From the NCBI GenBank assembly GCA_014529385.2, contig CM043956.1, forward strand, positions 92,406,221-92,470,220: DNA of 64,000 nucleotides, in the 5' to 3' direction. The DNA is from Adiantum capillus-veneris. Taxonomy: Eukaryota > Streptophyta > Polypodiopsida > Polypodiales > Pteridaceae. Every line of letters begins with the position of its first letter. Position 1 is the first letter of the stretch. The notes under the pieces were generated by a model that saw nothing but the letters and a program-made list of their open reading frames with translations, was not told the DNA's origin and did not search any database. Positions 20,236 through 30,244 of the stretch are shown here, in pieces. The position numbers were made by a program, and so were the translations under genes.

Positions 20236-21355
20236 TTTGCCCACCTGGGAATCCGATCAATGCGGGGAATGGCTTGTTGGATTCCTCTAACCTAGAACTA
20301 CATGCTCGTCATGCCAAGAAGCCCACCGTAGTGTAACAACATCTGTCAAAACGCATCTGCAACCATTTATGCAAGAGGGTTCCAAAACTGGAAAGCCTAA
20401 CCTAATGGACTTGTCTGAACATGTAGGTCCTGCAAATAGGCTCACAAAATGGCCGGTACTAATCCTCTTAGGATTCTAGACACTCCTATCTAGGAAGAAG
20501 GGGAAAGATTTCTCTGGAAGTCGATGAAGTATATCCACGTGGCACACAGAACCATGTGCACATGGCATTGCGTCCAACCAGCCAAAAGATTTAAAGGATG
20601 GCGACACAACAGTAAAAATTTTCACGGTTTTTGGAATTCAATCGCGACACAACCACATGATCTAAGGACTTGGAAAGCTTTCAAGACTATTTTTGCATGA
20701 AGTTATATGACCTCCCTGCTTAAAGTCCAGATGTTGTCTGAATGGGGAAACTTGAAAATGCTTGGAAGACTACAATCAAGGGTTCCTTGACGTCTTCCTT
20801 CGGCTGACTTTCCCTTGGAGGACCAATGCTACCTTTACAAAAATATTGTCTGTCTAAACAAGTATCGAAAATGCAAGAGCTGATGGACCATGTTACAGTC
20901 AGTTGCAAGCTTATGAAAAGAAAGCTAGAGTTTACCACAAAAGAAACTCCAGCAACTAATCAAAATCTTCGACCACGACGAACAACTCCTCGAGATTCTC
21001 GTGAAAGTCAACGTCAAAGCCCTCCTTTCACGCCTCAACAACGAGACACGTTATTACAAGAAGGCAGATGTTTTGAATGTTTTCAATCAGGGCATAATTA
21101 TTTTGATTGTCCCCTCCAAACTAACAACCTGCCAAGCCAACGCCTACTCCAACAACCGACTTAGCCTCGAGACAACCTCAAGCTGAGCGAGCAAGACCTA
21201 CAAATGGGCTTATATCTGATATTCATCGCATAAACCTCGAAAGGTCAAATGAATTCTCTAGATTATATGGCAAAATCAACGGTTTGAAAGCCCTTACCTT
21301 CTTTGACCCGAAAGCTACCCAGAATTTCATCCATCCCGACTTTCTCAAGTAGATG
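20236..21355 (+). pseudogene. W (left) gag, zinc knuckle and protease start
   Basis: A plus-strand gypsy gag remnant. LMKRKLEFTTKETPATNQN lies upstream of a CCHC knuckle CFECFQSGHNYFDC (CX2CX4HX4C) at about 21070-21115. Further on, FFDPKATQNFIHPDF is the protease entry (normally F-D-S/P-G-A-T-H-N-F-I), with Lys in place of the catalytic-loop Gly. It is then cut by element Y at 21356, and the protease resumes at 29119. The matching minus-strand reading is at 50420-49282. Confidence 0.65.
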
Positions 21356-21612
21356 TGTCACGTGCGCACTACACTTGCGCCACGTGGAAAAGTTTTTGCT
21401 GCAGTCTAGCATCAAGCCTGGCACTTTGTGAGCCTCTAGCAAGACGTGCATGCCCAGTCGTACTTGTATACCCTCTCTTGCAGAGTATAGTCATTTAAGC
21501 ATTCAAGCGTTTGAACTGCCTCTTAAACCATTTATTAATAAGTGACCCTTCGGCTTCACTCTTGTCAAGGTCGTGCAGGCTGATTTATGCCTACTCAACC
21601 AACATGGGAAAG
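21356..21612 (+). repeat. Y (left) 5' LTR, first part
   Basis: From TGTCACGTGCGCAC to CATGGGAAAG, where solo LTR Y2 inserted. The last five bases, GAAAG, are the Y2 target duplicate (repeated at 26375-26379). Confidence 0.8.
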
Positions 21613-21856
21613 TGTCACGTGCACGTCCAACCCTATGTGCATGTGGAAAAGCTGACCTACTTCTAGGATTTAGGGAGCCTAGGAAGTGTTCTGGCACCTT
21701 TGCGAGCCTGTAAGCAGGATGTGCATGTCCAGGTACTTAGAGTAGCTGCATACCCTCTGATTACACAACCCAAGATCATTAGCATCAATACCAAGTACCC
21801 AACATGAGCATTTTCCACCATGTGAACCAAGTTTGCAACTGCATGTGAAACACATC

Positions 21857-24533
21857 TTTTTTTTCCGAGAAAAAGAACCTTTTATTAGTTAATGAAACTG
21901 CCCATAGGGCTACAACCACCTCTACAAAAGAGGGCTACAACAATCCTGATGGGGAGACTCTCCCAATGAAAAAAAATCATATGTACAATGAGGCTAAATC
22001 AAGAGATGGGAGGAGGGAAAAGCCACACAGGTGGATGGTAGTGCCATCTGAGCACACCCTGGACCATGGTGAAAAAATGCCCACGATGCCAGAGTCGAAG
22101 GAAAGCCTCTCTGCAGTCCCGCATGCAGTCGAAACTGCCCTGGAGTCTTTCGAACTGTCCTCTGAGAGTATGGATCAACTCTAGCCAAAGATCCCGAACA
22201 GTCTCTGTTGGAGGTACTAGGCGAGCCTCGGAGATGCGGAAGTAGCGGACCCACCAGATGAACCAGAGTGTCAAGCCATTCATGAGCTGCCAACACTCCT
22301 CTCTCTCACTGCACCACTCCTGTGGAGTAAGCTCTGTAGCAGGCTAGAGTGTAGGTCACACCCCCTTCATCTCTATCATCCTGTTGGTGGAAGATAGCTC
22401 AAACTGAAGTATTGGGCCCGTGAGAGTGGACCAAGTAGCTGCCCCCCAAGTGTACTGCCGAGCTGTGGAAAGAGCTAGCATCATTCGAAGGACACGAAAC
22501 CACATCTACTGTGCCAAAGGACAATCCCAAAGACAGTGACGTTGACTCTCCACAAGATGGTCACAAGCTGCACATGCGTCCGAGAGACCACTATGTACAA
22601 GCCAGCTCCCAGCTGCTGTAGCTCTATGTGCAACGAGCCACTGGAACAAAGTGACTCGTCTCGGCTATCTTGAGTCCCACAACCTCTCCCAAAAAGCTGC
22701 CAAGAACTCAGCTGTGAGACCCTCCTCCTACCAATGAGGTGCTACAGTAGGACGAGCCTCTCTCTATGCTGCCAGTATGTGACGTCCCAGTCGAACAGTG
22801 TAATGAAAGAAGGGGACACCTGGATGGTCTACAGAGGAGGAAGGGTCCCTCCAAAGCCACTCTCCAAGATCCCATTGTACGCATGCCAGTGGATAGCTCT
22901 CCCAAGCCCACAGTCTCCAGTGGCTAGTCTCAAGAGCTGCTGGGTCGGGATCTATGACACAAGACCTCCCACAGATGCCAACTATACGGATCCTCTGAAG
23001 ACAGCACTCTGCCACTTGCGGGGTCTCTACTGCAACTCGGTGTAGGCGTCCCTCGCCCTGAAGATCGAAAAACAGGGAGGGTACAGTCTCTGAGCAAGCT
23101 CGAACTGAGATGAGAACCTCCATTCGCGTGAAGGCTCCCATCCATCTGGGCGCTGCTAACTCGAGAGGTGTGAGCCACTCAGCTGATACTTCCTCTGAGA
23201 TGTCCTGACACATGCTTTGCACCCCTCTCATGCCCTGTAGCTAAATGCCCTAAAGCTCCTCTGACAAGCCTAAAAACTGTAACCAGTCACCTAGAGAGTG
23301 TGCTGGACCCTCTGTCATGGAACCCCACGAAACATGAGGCCGACTACCAACAAGTGGCCTCTCTGAGTGCTAACCATGGGGTTCCAAACAAGGGTATGTC
23401 TCAGGCGCTCCTCCGTGCAAGTAGGCTGACTCTGCTCTAGGCCTTGCCGCAGTTGCTTCCAAGATCGGAGCAGACTCACAATGAAGCGGTCCTCTAGTCT
23501 CCTACTCAAGCCAACTCTGTGCATCTCTGTGAAAATCCATTGAGTCGAGGGTCGCGAGGGGCCTTCACCTTGAGGCACCTAGCACCAAGCCGCTGAAGCA
23601 AGAACTCCTTCCAGGGCTCCTCACCTGGAAGAAGTCCTGTGACAATGAACTTCCCAAGAAGGGCTCTGCTATGATGTGCGGGTCTATGATCCCCAACCCT
23701 CCCTGAGAACAAGGAAGAGTGAGGACCTGCCATGCCACTTTGGCCCGGGCTATCTGAGTGTCCCGCCCTCAACAAAGGAAGTTCCTAATCAGCCTCTCTA
23801 CCTGGCCGATACAAGAACTCGAGAAGACCAACAAGAAGTGATGTACACATAGTAGCCGACAATACTTGGTTAGCCACTACAACTCTGCTTGCCAAAGAAG
23901 GTCGTGCGAAGCTCCAATGTGACAACTTCCTCCTGATAGACAGGGGGAGGGGAGCAATCTGCTGCTCGGGAGACAAGTCCAAACCAACCTAACAGCCCAA
24001 GTACCGAACTGCAGTCCCTGGGGGAATCCACCTGAAACCCTCACCTGGCATCCAATCGGGCGTAGGAGCACTACCAACCGAGATAGCCACTGTCTTTCTC
24101 CAGTCGATCAGTGCGCCAGATGCACAACAGAAAGTCTCAAGAGCCTGCTCACACCTGTGTAGGTTGGCCTCGTGGCCATCCAAGTACAAGGCTGAGTCGT
24201 TTGCAAACTCAACGTCCAATAGCTCATCTCCTCGAATAGGGAGCGCTAAGCCACGTAAGCCAACCTGCTATGAAACCAAAAACCTTCTCATCGCCTCAGC
24301 ATAGAACAGAAAGAGAAAGGGTGCAAGAGGGCAGCCCTGTCTGATCGATAGTGTGAGCATGAAACGATCACCTCTACCTCCTGACAAAAGCAACTGACTA
24401 TGCGCCCGTTTGTACAAAGCTGACACCCCTCTGATCCAATAATCTGAGTAGCCCATCCTCCGTAGAGTGCCCTCCAAAAAATCCCAGTCAACTTTGTCGT
24501 AGGCCTTCTCAAAATCGAGAAGAAGAATCACAA
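21857..24533 (-). mobile_element. LINE L3: 5'-truncated LINE-L copy starting in the RT
   Basis: Poly(A) appears as an 8-T run (21857-21864). The LINE text runs on the minus strand from the reverse transcriptase (24531) to the 3' UTR. Compared with the right arm the insertion replaced about 215 bp of Y2 (48555-48775) and shows no target duplication. The 5' junction shares a few bases with the target (CTTCTT). Confidence 0.82.
21990..24531 (-). pseudogene. L3 reverse transcriptase and C-terminal region
   Basis: The RT starts at ILLLDFEKAYDKVDWDFLEG (the L1-type F-E-K-A-Y-D block). It continues with SIRQGCPLAPFLFLFYAEAM and the catalytic box EFANDSALYLDG at 24197-24208, where the expected FADD is FAND, so one catalytic aspartate is lost. 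In-frame stops include one at 24268. Further down are LIDWRKTVAISVG, then a region matching the left copy. The zf-RVT segment at about 22580-22500 retains HLVESQRHCLWDCP. The final reading is VRDLWLELIHTLRGQFERL. Inactive. Confidence 0.8.
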
Positions 24534-24959
24534 GAAGACCAGCGTTTTCAGATCAGCCCTTAGCCTTGTAAAACCGCTACTATCCAGTAGCAGAACCTCG
24601 CTGTAGACATTCTATCGCAGCAGATCAGCTAGCGCTCAGTTTCAGCCCTAAGAATAGCCTAGCGTTTTCTGTTTTCAGCCCTAAGTAGTTAGCGTTTTTG
24701 CAGTTCTCAACCCTTGCAGGCCTTGGCGGTAGCAGATCATCCTTTTCCTTGTAGCAGTAGTAGTAGATCCACAGCAATAGACCCTAGTGTTTTCAGGTTT
24801 CAGCCATTGATAGACTAGTCGTTGACATTGTTAAGTATGGAGCCTGATTTACCCCTTGTAATTTTTTGTCGTAAAAACGCACATTTGTAAGGCCCCCATT
24901 ATGAGGAGAAGCCATCATGCGTGAAGGAAAATCACTCACCGGAAACCAAAATTTTCACG

Positions 24960-25201
24960 ACCACAATTGTGTCTTGAACAGCGATAGCCAAAGCGCTATC
25001 CATCTTGCAAAGAACTCAACCTTTCATTCAAGGACAAAGCACATTGATGTAAGATATCACTTCATACGCACTCTTTTGAAAGAGGGACAGCTAAAGCTAG
25101 GAAAGGTGCATACAAGTGAAAATCCTGCAAACATGTTTACAAAGGTGGTCAACAAGGAGAAGTTGAGCTTTTCCTCATCTTCAATCGGCATTCAAGGATA
25201 A
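24960..25201 (+). pseudogene. Cd copia RNase H C-terminal fragment
   Basis: Reads CVLNSDSQSAIHLAKNSTF, then HSRTKHIDVRYHFIR, the conserved end of Ty1/copia RNase H, then NPANMFTKVVNKEKL and a stop. The spacing to the 3' LTR is normal, with CAAGTGGGAGATT as PPT. Confidence 0.88.
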
Positions 25202-25261
25202 GAAGCCACGATGGAAAGCAGTCACAGGTTTGGTTTGGAGATCAGTCTCCAAGTGGGAGAT

Positions 25262-26003
25262 TGTTAAGTATGGAGCCTGATTTACCCCTTGTAATTTTCT
25301 GTGGTAAAAACGCACATTTGTAAGGCTCCCATTATGAGGAGAAGCCATCGTGCGTGAAGGAAAATCACTCGCCGGAAATAAAAATCACTCGCCGGAAACC
25401 AAAATTTTAACGGCCAATCTCGAGCTTCGCCGAAATATTCCTTTTCGTCGGAATATGATGGCCGGACGGCGGCCGGAAAGTGGTCGGAAAATGACCGGTC
25501 GGTTGGCCGGTTGGCCGGTGGTCGGAAGTCAATGGCCGGTGCCCGGTGGCCGAATTCAATGGCCGGTGGCCGAATTCAAAAGCGGACTTGTCTTCTCAAG
25601 GGCGGCCACACATGGGCGGATTGGAGGGTCCGATTTGGACTTATCTACACAAGGGCGGCTACACATGGCTGCCTCTCATGAGAAAGGGCAACCCTTTTGG
25701 CCTATAAAAGGAAGCCATTTCTACACACATTTTATAGTGTGAAGTTGATGCAACAAGGTGGGTGTGAGGTGGTGAGAGTGAAGCAAGGAGGGTATAATCC
25801 CCTTGTAAACTACTTCTTGTTTTGAAGTACTAAAGCCATTGAGTGACTGCTTTCCCGTGGACGTAGCCCACATTGGGTGAACCACTTATATCGTGTGTAC
25901 TCTCCCTCTCTCTCTACTCTATAATCTCTTGTGTGTGAAATCTATCTCTCTCCAGTAAGTAATCTACTCAAATATCTATTTAGCTACGTCATATTTCCTA
26001 ACA
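25262..26003 (+). repeat. Cd 3' LTR with CCGG-rich block
   Basis: 742 bp from TGTTAAGTATGG to TTCCTAACA. Bases 25441-25580 are an irregular repeat of GGCCGG words (ATGGCCGG, GTTGGCCGG, GGTGGCCGAATTCAA twice). A TATA box (CCTATAAAAG) lies at 25701-25710. Confidence 0.85.
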
Positions 26004-26156
26004 GACATGGTTGTCGTCGTCGTCGACATAGACCTCATCAAGCATCTCGTATTTAGACCCATTGTACCGGACTTATGCAATCAAAACCAAATACGTCTCT
26101 AGCAATAGAGAAGGGGGGTCCTTGGAGGGGGGTTTGGGACCCCATCTGGTGTCGTC

Positions 26157-26159
<3 letters not shown>

Positions 26160-26198
<39 letters not shown>
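26160..26198. repeat. (CT)n microsatellite in Y2 (left)
   Basis: About 39 bases. The mirror array is 48050-48083. Confidence 0.95.
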
Positions 26199-26200
<2 letters not shown>

Positions 26201-26439
26201 GCACTCACCGCACTCTCACTCACAGTTTGCATTGCCTTTTTGTTTTGGTCATTGCACGATCTCTCTCATTAAGTCGAGGAAGGTTCTCCCTTTCTCTAAG
26301 TAAAAGGAACCTTGAGCACTCACTGTTCACTCATCCTGAGCTTACACCATCAATCACTTCTGCTTCACACTATAGAAAGTGATATATAAGCAGCCCATGG
26401 TCAACGCTAGGAGCTAGGGGAGGAAGAGGAAGAAGATGA

Positions 26440-27065
26440 AGAAGTACCCCTCAATATTTGCAGTACCCACAACACCAGCACCAGCGTTTTGACAACTTCA
26501 GAACCAGCGTTTTCCACCTTGCATCACCAGCGTTTTCAGCTCTGTCTATCTAAAGTTCTTCATCTTCAGCATCAACCCCTACCACTGCAGTAGATCGACA
26601 AGTCGACCAAAACATTCAGCATTCAGTCCTTCGCGTTTTCAACATTCAGCTCTCAGCATTTGTTTGTTTTCAGCCTATCGCTGCCACCAGCGATAGCGGA
26701 TCAGCCCATAACCTCGTCACAATAGCACACTCCAAGCATCAATCTCGAGCGTTTTTACATGTTAACGCAGTACCCCAATGTCTAGCACCCTTGCGTTTTG
26801 GCTTGGCGCCTACCTAGCTCCAGGTAGGGATCATCAGTACTTCTGTATCCTCAGCACCTAAGTACCTTCAGTACCTAGCAGTACCCACAATACCAAGCAC
26901 CAAGTACACGCAGTACCCAACACTTAGCCTCTCAAGTACCAAGCATCCACCACAGTACCCCTCAACATCTACCGCAGTACCCTTAAGTTTCTCAATAGTA
27001 CCGTCTGCATCTAGTACTGATCAGCACCTCAACAGTACCCAGTATCAGTAGCATCAAGTACCCAT
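26440..27065 (+). repeat. Irregular AGTACC / AGCATC low-complexity repeats
   Basis: Dozens of AGTACC(C) and AGCATC words at 6-20 base spacing within the LTR. The other Y LTRs have the same texture (28600-28915 and, inverted, 47150-47440). Purpose unknown. Confidence 0.7.
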
Positions 27066-27190
27066 TAGCATCTCAGCACTTAGCATCCTTGTATCAACAT
27101 TGTGCAAGTAATAAAACAAATAGTAAAATACTTTCTCTAGCAACAGAGCAAGGGGGCCCTTGAGGGTGGTTGGTACCCGACATGCCGTTT

Positions 27191-27191
<1 letters not shown>

Positions 27192-27236
<45 letters not shown>
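27192..27236. repeat. (CT)n array: empty site of LINE-C
   Basis: About 45 bases, uninterrupted, between CATGCCGTTTTGT and CTCTTCATTGTGC. The corresponding right-arm array is split by LINE-C. Confidence 0.92.
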
Positions 27237-27241
<5 letters not shown>

Positions 27242-27344
27242 CATTGTGCTTAGTTCAATTTATCTTTTCAAGTGAAGTAACCTTGTGTTTGTGCAGAGTA
27301 TTAGTTCCGAGCTAAATCCTTAAACACTTCCGTTGCACCTGACA

Positions 27345-27930
27345 TTGGTATCAAAGCTCTGTGTGTGCTTCGCCTTCGTGAACTCAAGGAAAGAACCCCA
27401 AGTACCCAAGCAGAACCGAGAACCCAAGGAACCTCTCCCAGTGTTTTTTTTCCCTTAAAGAATCTTCATGTCCCGATTCTAGACTTATTACGCACACCCA
27501 CCCTAGTCCATCGCGCATCGGGCGCGCTCCAATCTTGGGGAAAGAACCGCTAACTCTCTTTTGCTTTCGCATTTGCATGTAGCGTGCATCCACTTCCATC
27601 AACAAGCAACCCTTGGAAATACCTCCGAGCACCCCTACCTTTCATCTTCACCCGCAATGTTTCCACAACAGGACTATTCGAGTGGTAGACTTGCTCGCAA
27701 CGCAAAATCAGTATCAAGGTTGGTATTTGCGACAGCAGCAGTAAGGCTACTAGTAACTCTTATGGTTGGTGGTCACATCGCAGCAGTACCTACCTCCGCA
27801 GTATCCACCAGTTTGGAGGAGTTTTCCTTGGATTATGCATCCACAAGCATCAGAAACAATCACCATCAGAAGTCAAGAAATCATCCACAAAAACAAGTTT
27901 GGCAGTTGTGCCTCACCTTTAACACGGGGA
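27345..27930 (+). mobile_element. Y (left) internal region: PBS, short leader, PPT
   Basis: PBS TGGTATCAAAGC at 27346-27357 and PPT ACACGGGGA just before 27931. The 586 bases between them hold only short frames (for instance 27561-28001), partly conserved in the right arm (41100-41690) but without a recognisable domain. A Gln-rich or Tyr-rich gag-like remnant is possible. Confidence 0.7.
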
Positions 27931-29118
27931 TGTCACGTGCCCACTGCATTTGCGCCACATGGACAAGGTTCTGCTGCAGTCTAGAGTCAATCGTAGATTA
28001 GCATAGGACCTAGCCTCGCACTTTGTGAGCCTCTAGCAAGATGTGCATGCCCAGGCAGGTCATAGTTGCATACGCTCTCTTGAACGGTTTAGTCATTTGA
28101 GCATTCAAGTGTGTGAACTCCCTCTTAAGCCATTATCAATAAGTGACCCTTTAGCTTCACTTTTGTCAACGTCGTGGAGGCTTATTTATGCCCGCTCGAC
28201 CAGCATGGGAAAGTGATATAAAAGCAGCCCATGGTCAACACTAGGAGGCAAGGGAGGCAGAAGAAGAAGATGAAGAAGTACTCCTCAGTACTTGCAGTAC
28301 CCACAGCAGCAGCAACAGCAACGTTTTGAAAACTTCACAACCAGCCTTTTCCGCTTGCATCACCAAAGTTTTCAGCCCTGCCTATCCAGTGTTCTTTTTC
28401 TTCAGCATCAGTCCCTAGCACCGCAACAGATAGGCGAGTCGACCATCAGATTCAGCATTCAGTCCTTCGCGTTTTCAACATTCAGCCCTCTACGTTTGTC
28501 AATTTTCAACCTATCGCTGCCACCGGCGATAGCGGATCAGCCCATAGCCTCGTCACAATAGCAGATTCCAAGCATCAGTCCCTAACATTTTTTCATGTTA
28601 GCCTTAGCCTCGCAGTACCCCAGCATCCCCTTGCGTTTTGGCTTGGCTCCTGCCTAGCTCCGCATAGGGATCGTCAGTACCTCCGTATTCTCAATACCCA
28701 AGTACCTTCAGTACTGAGCAGTATCCACATTACCAAGCACCAAGTACCCGTAGTACCCAGCACTTAGCCTCTCAAGTACCAAGCATCCACCACACTACCC
28801 CTCAAGCATCTACCGCAATACCCTTCAATTTCTCAGCAGTACCAAGCTGCATCAAGTACCGATCAGCACCTCAACAGTACCCAGTATTAGTAGCATCAAG
28901 TACGCATTAGCATCTCAGCACTTATTATGATTGTATCAGCATTGTGCAAGTAATAAAGAAAGTACTTGCGCTGGCAACAAAGCAAGGGGGCCCTTGAGGA
29001 TGGTTGGGAACCGACATGCCGTGTTGTCTCTCTTTTCTCTCTCTCCCCTTCATTGTGCTCAATTCAATTTCTCTTTTCGAGTGAAGTAACATTGTGTTTC
29101 TGCGGAGTACTAGATCCG
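27931..29118 (+). repeat. Y (left) 3' LTR, 3'-truncated
   Basis: Starts TGTCACGTGCCCAC; TATA at about 28217 (ATATAAAAG). It ends at CTAGATCCGAGC, about 30 bases before the end seen in the 5' LTR. W protease text follows directly. The same truncation is present in the right arm, so it is older than the duplication. Confidence 0.75.
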
Positions 29119-29616
29119 AGCTTTGATTATGATTCCCAAGGAAGAGAAATTGAGGCCAAGTTAGCCACTGGGCAAACTTAGAAGGTGGTACTTCTCATTG
29201 GTACTCTATCGATAGCGATCCAAGGATACCATGGAAAAGTAAATTTTCATATTAGGAAGCTGGGCAATTGCCACGCTCTCTTGGGCATGCCTTGACAGAA
29301 CAAGAATGATGCAACACTCCGGATACGGAACCGTATGATCACTTTGATCCAAAAGGACAAGCCAGTCATACCTAAAGTTCGAGGATCCAAACAAAACCCC
29401 AGATGAATTTTCCAATTGCTTTGTATTTAGATACTTTTTGAACTTTGTTTGAAATAGTGTTTGGAAATTGTTTAAAATGGATGTTGTCAATTTGGAACTG
29501 TCTTGGTGCCGATTAGAGGATTTCTTCTTGACGCTAGTTTTGATACTAGTTTCAATGATTTGTGATTTACTCCCGGAAGGAGTACTAAAGAGAATTGATG
29601 CTTGAGAATGTTGGCC
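29119..29616 (+). pseudogene. W (left) protease C-terminal part and spacer
   Basis: Reads DYDSQGREIEAKLATGQT, IAIQGYHGKVNFHIRKLGNC, then HALLGMP, the gypsy protease C-terminal signature (usually I-L-G-M-P/D-W-L). ITLIQKDKPVIPKVR follows. Two in-frame stops. The rest of pol is absent, because an LTR of element V begins at 29617. The mirror copy is at 40295-39985. Confidence 0.7.
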
Positions 29617-29690
29617 TGTCACAAAATGGGCACCACGTGCCAATAAGAAAGAACAATCTGAATAGACTTTTAGCACTTCAATAACAACTG

Positions 29691-29694
<4 letters not shown>
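29617..29694 (-). repeat. Element V LTR, distal end
   Basis: Read on the minus strand, this ends ...TTGGCACGTGGTGCCCATTT and TGTGACA, closely resembling the W LTR end. With 35536-36118 it forms one LTR split by a GA array, C2 and copia K. Confidence 0.5.

Positions 29695-29766
<72 letters not shown>
29695..29766. repeat. (GA)n array on the 3' side of LINE C2
   Basis: About 72 bases, directly abutting the AATGAAATGAAATG tail of C2. Confidence 0.95.
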
Positions 29767-29769
<3 letters not shown>

Positions 29770-29894
29770 GAAATGAAATGTTTTATTAACGTCTTCAGAA
29801 GGCCAAAGTGACCTATGAGACCAGGAAGTTACAATGCGGTGTATCTGATATCAAGTCAGATTAACAAAATAAATTAAACTAGACTAGGGATAAC
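29767..29894 (-). mobile_element. LINE C2: 3' end of a LINE-C relative in a GA array
   Basis: On the minus strand it ends GAAGACGTTAATAAAACATT, then TCATTTCATTTC directly into (TC)n. This is nearly identical to the LINE-C 3' end at 41866-41905. It is strongly 5'-truncated. The remaining few bases (35464-35476, with GATA repeats) lie beyond the copia K insertion and abut a second GA array (35477-35535). Confidence 0.72.
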
Positions 29895-30118
29895 TGAAGT
29901 CGCGGAGCGGAGCGTGGGTCGACTCTCTCACACACACACACACACACACAGTGAGCTTACACAGTACAGTACGCAGAGAACTGTTAGAAGGGTTATCTCC
30001 CAATTATCTTAGTATTCACAAAGTATAAGTTAGTATATACAAAGAGTTAGAGGTAAGTGAGTTAGGCGGGCGGCCGGCCATACCCGCATAAGAGGCCACT
30101 TGGGCTTTAATCCCAAAA
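29895..30118 (-). repeat. K 3' LTR
   Basis: TGAAGTCGCGG...CCCAAAA in plus coordinates. A (CA)n run lies near 29931-29950. The adjacent bases (CTCCCACTT, minus AAGTGGGAGG) are the polypurine tract. Confidence 0.9.
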
Positions 30119-30244
30119 ACCTCCCACTTAAAGTCCAATGTGGCACTTTAAGTAACTGTAAATCTATGAACATAAATGTACAAAGATTTACATGGTTGCC
30201 ATCTATCCAATGCCCAATAACTCACGACAATGCACAAAGCCCTC

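Larger units (their letters stand above)
24829..26003 (+). mobile_element. Internally deleted copia element Cd
   Basis: Flanked by perfect GACAT duplicates (24824-24828 and 26004-26008). It contains the first 130 bases of the 5' LTR (24829-24959), then directly the end of RNase H, the PPT and a full 3' LTR (25262-26003). Everything from inside the 5' LTR to RNase H is deleted. Left arm only; the right arm has the empty site at about 48250. Confidence 0.88.
21613..26374 (+). mobile_element. Solo LTR Y2 (left), with two later insertions
   Basis: TGTCACGTGCACG at 21613 to ...CACACTATA at 26374, flanked by GAAAG on both sides. It is interrupted by LINE L3 (21857-24533) and by a deleted copia (24829-26008). 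The intact 1141-bp counterpart is 47877-49017 in the right arm. It carries AGCGTTTT words and a CT array (26160-26198). Confidence 0.85.
26380..27344 (+). repeat. Y (left) 5' LTR, second part
   Basis: Resumes after the GAAAG duplicate with TGATATATAAG (TATA at 26382). It contains AGCGTTTT words (26486-26545), an AGTACC-rich stretch (26440-27065), AATAAA (27110), a CCCTTGAG.GGTTGG module, a CT array (27192-27236) and ends CACCTGACA. In the right arm the same CT array carries LINE-C. Confidence 0.8.
21356..29118 (+). mobile_element. Element Y (left): short non-autonomous LTR element inside W
   Basis: 5' LTR from TGTCACGTGCGCAC (21356) to ...CACCTGACA (27344), split by Y2. An internal region of only 586 bp follows, then the 3' LTR (27931-29118), which lacks its last 30 or so bases. 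The 5' LTR alone is about 1.2 kb without insertions, so LTRs make up most of the element. It has a PBS and PPT but no pol. Inserted in the W protease in both arms. Confidence 0.78.

Noticed and set aside
26440-28915. AGTACC clusters as a CRISPR-like array or a satellite
   Set aside because: Spacing is irregular, there is no constant repeat length and the words lie inside LTRs of a plant element.
20236-29616. Treating the gag (20.8-21.3 kb) and protease (29.1 kb) as different gypsy elements
   Set aside because: Both arms show the same order with Y between them, and the protease text continues across the Y insertion.
29617-29694. Calling this the W 3' LTR in plus orientation
   Set aside because: The sequence matches the end of the W-type LTR only when read on the minus strand, and it pairs with 35536-36118. 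I therefore assign it to V, with modest confidence.
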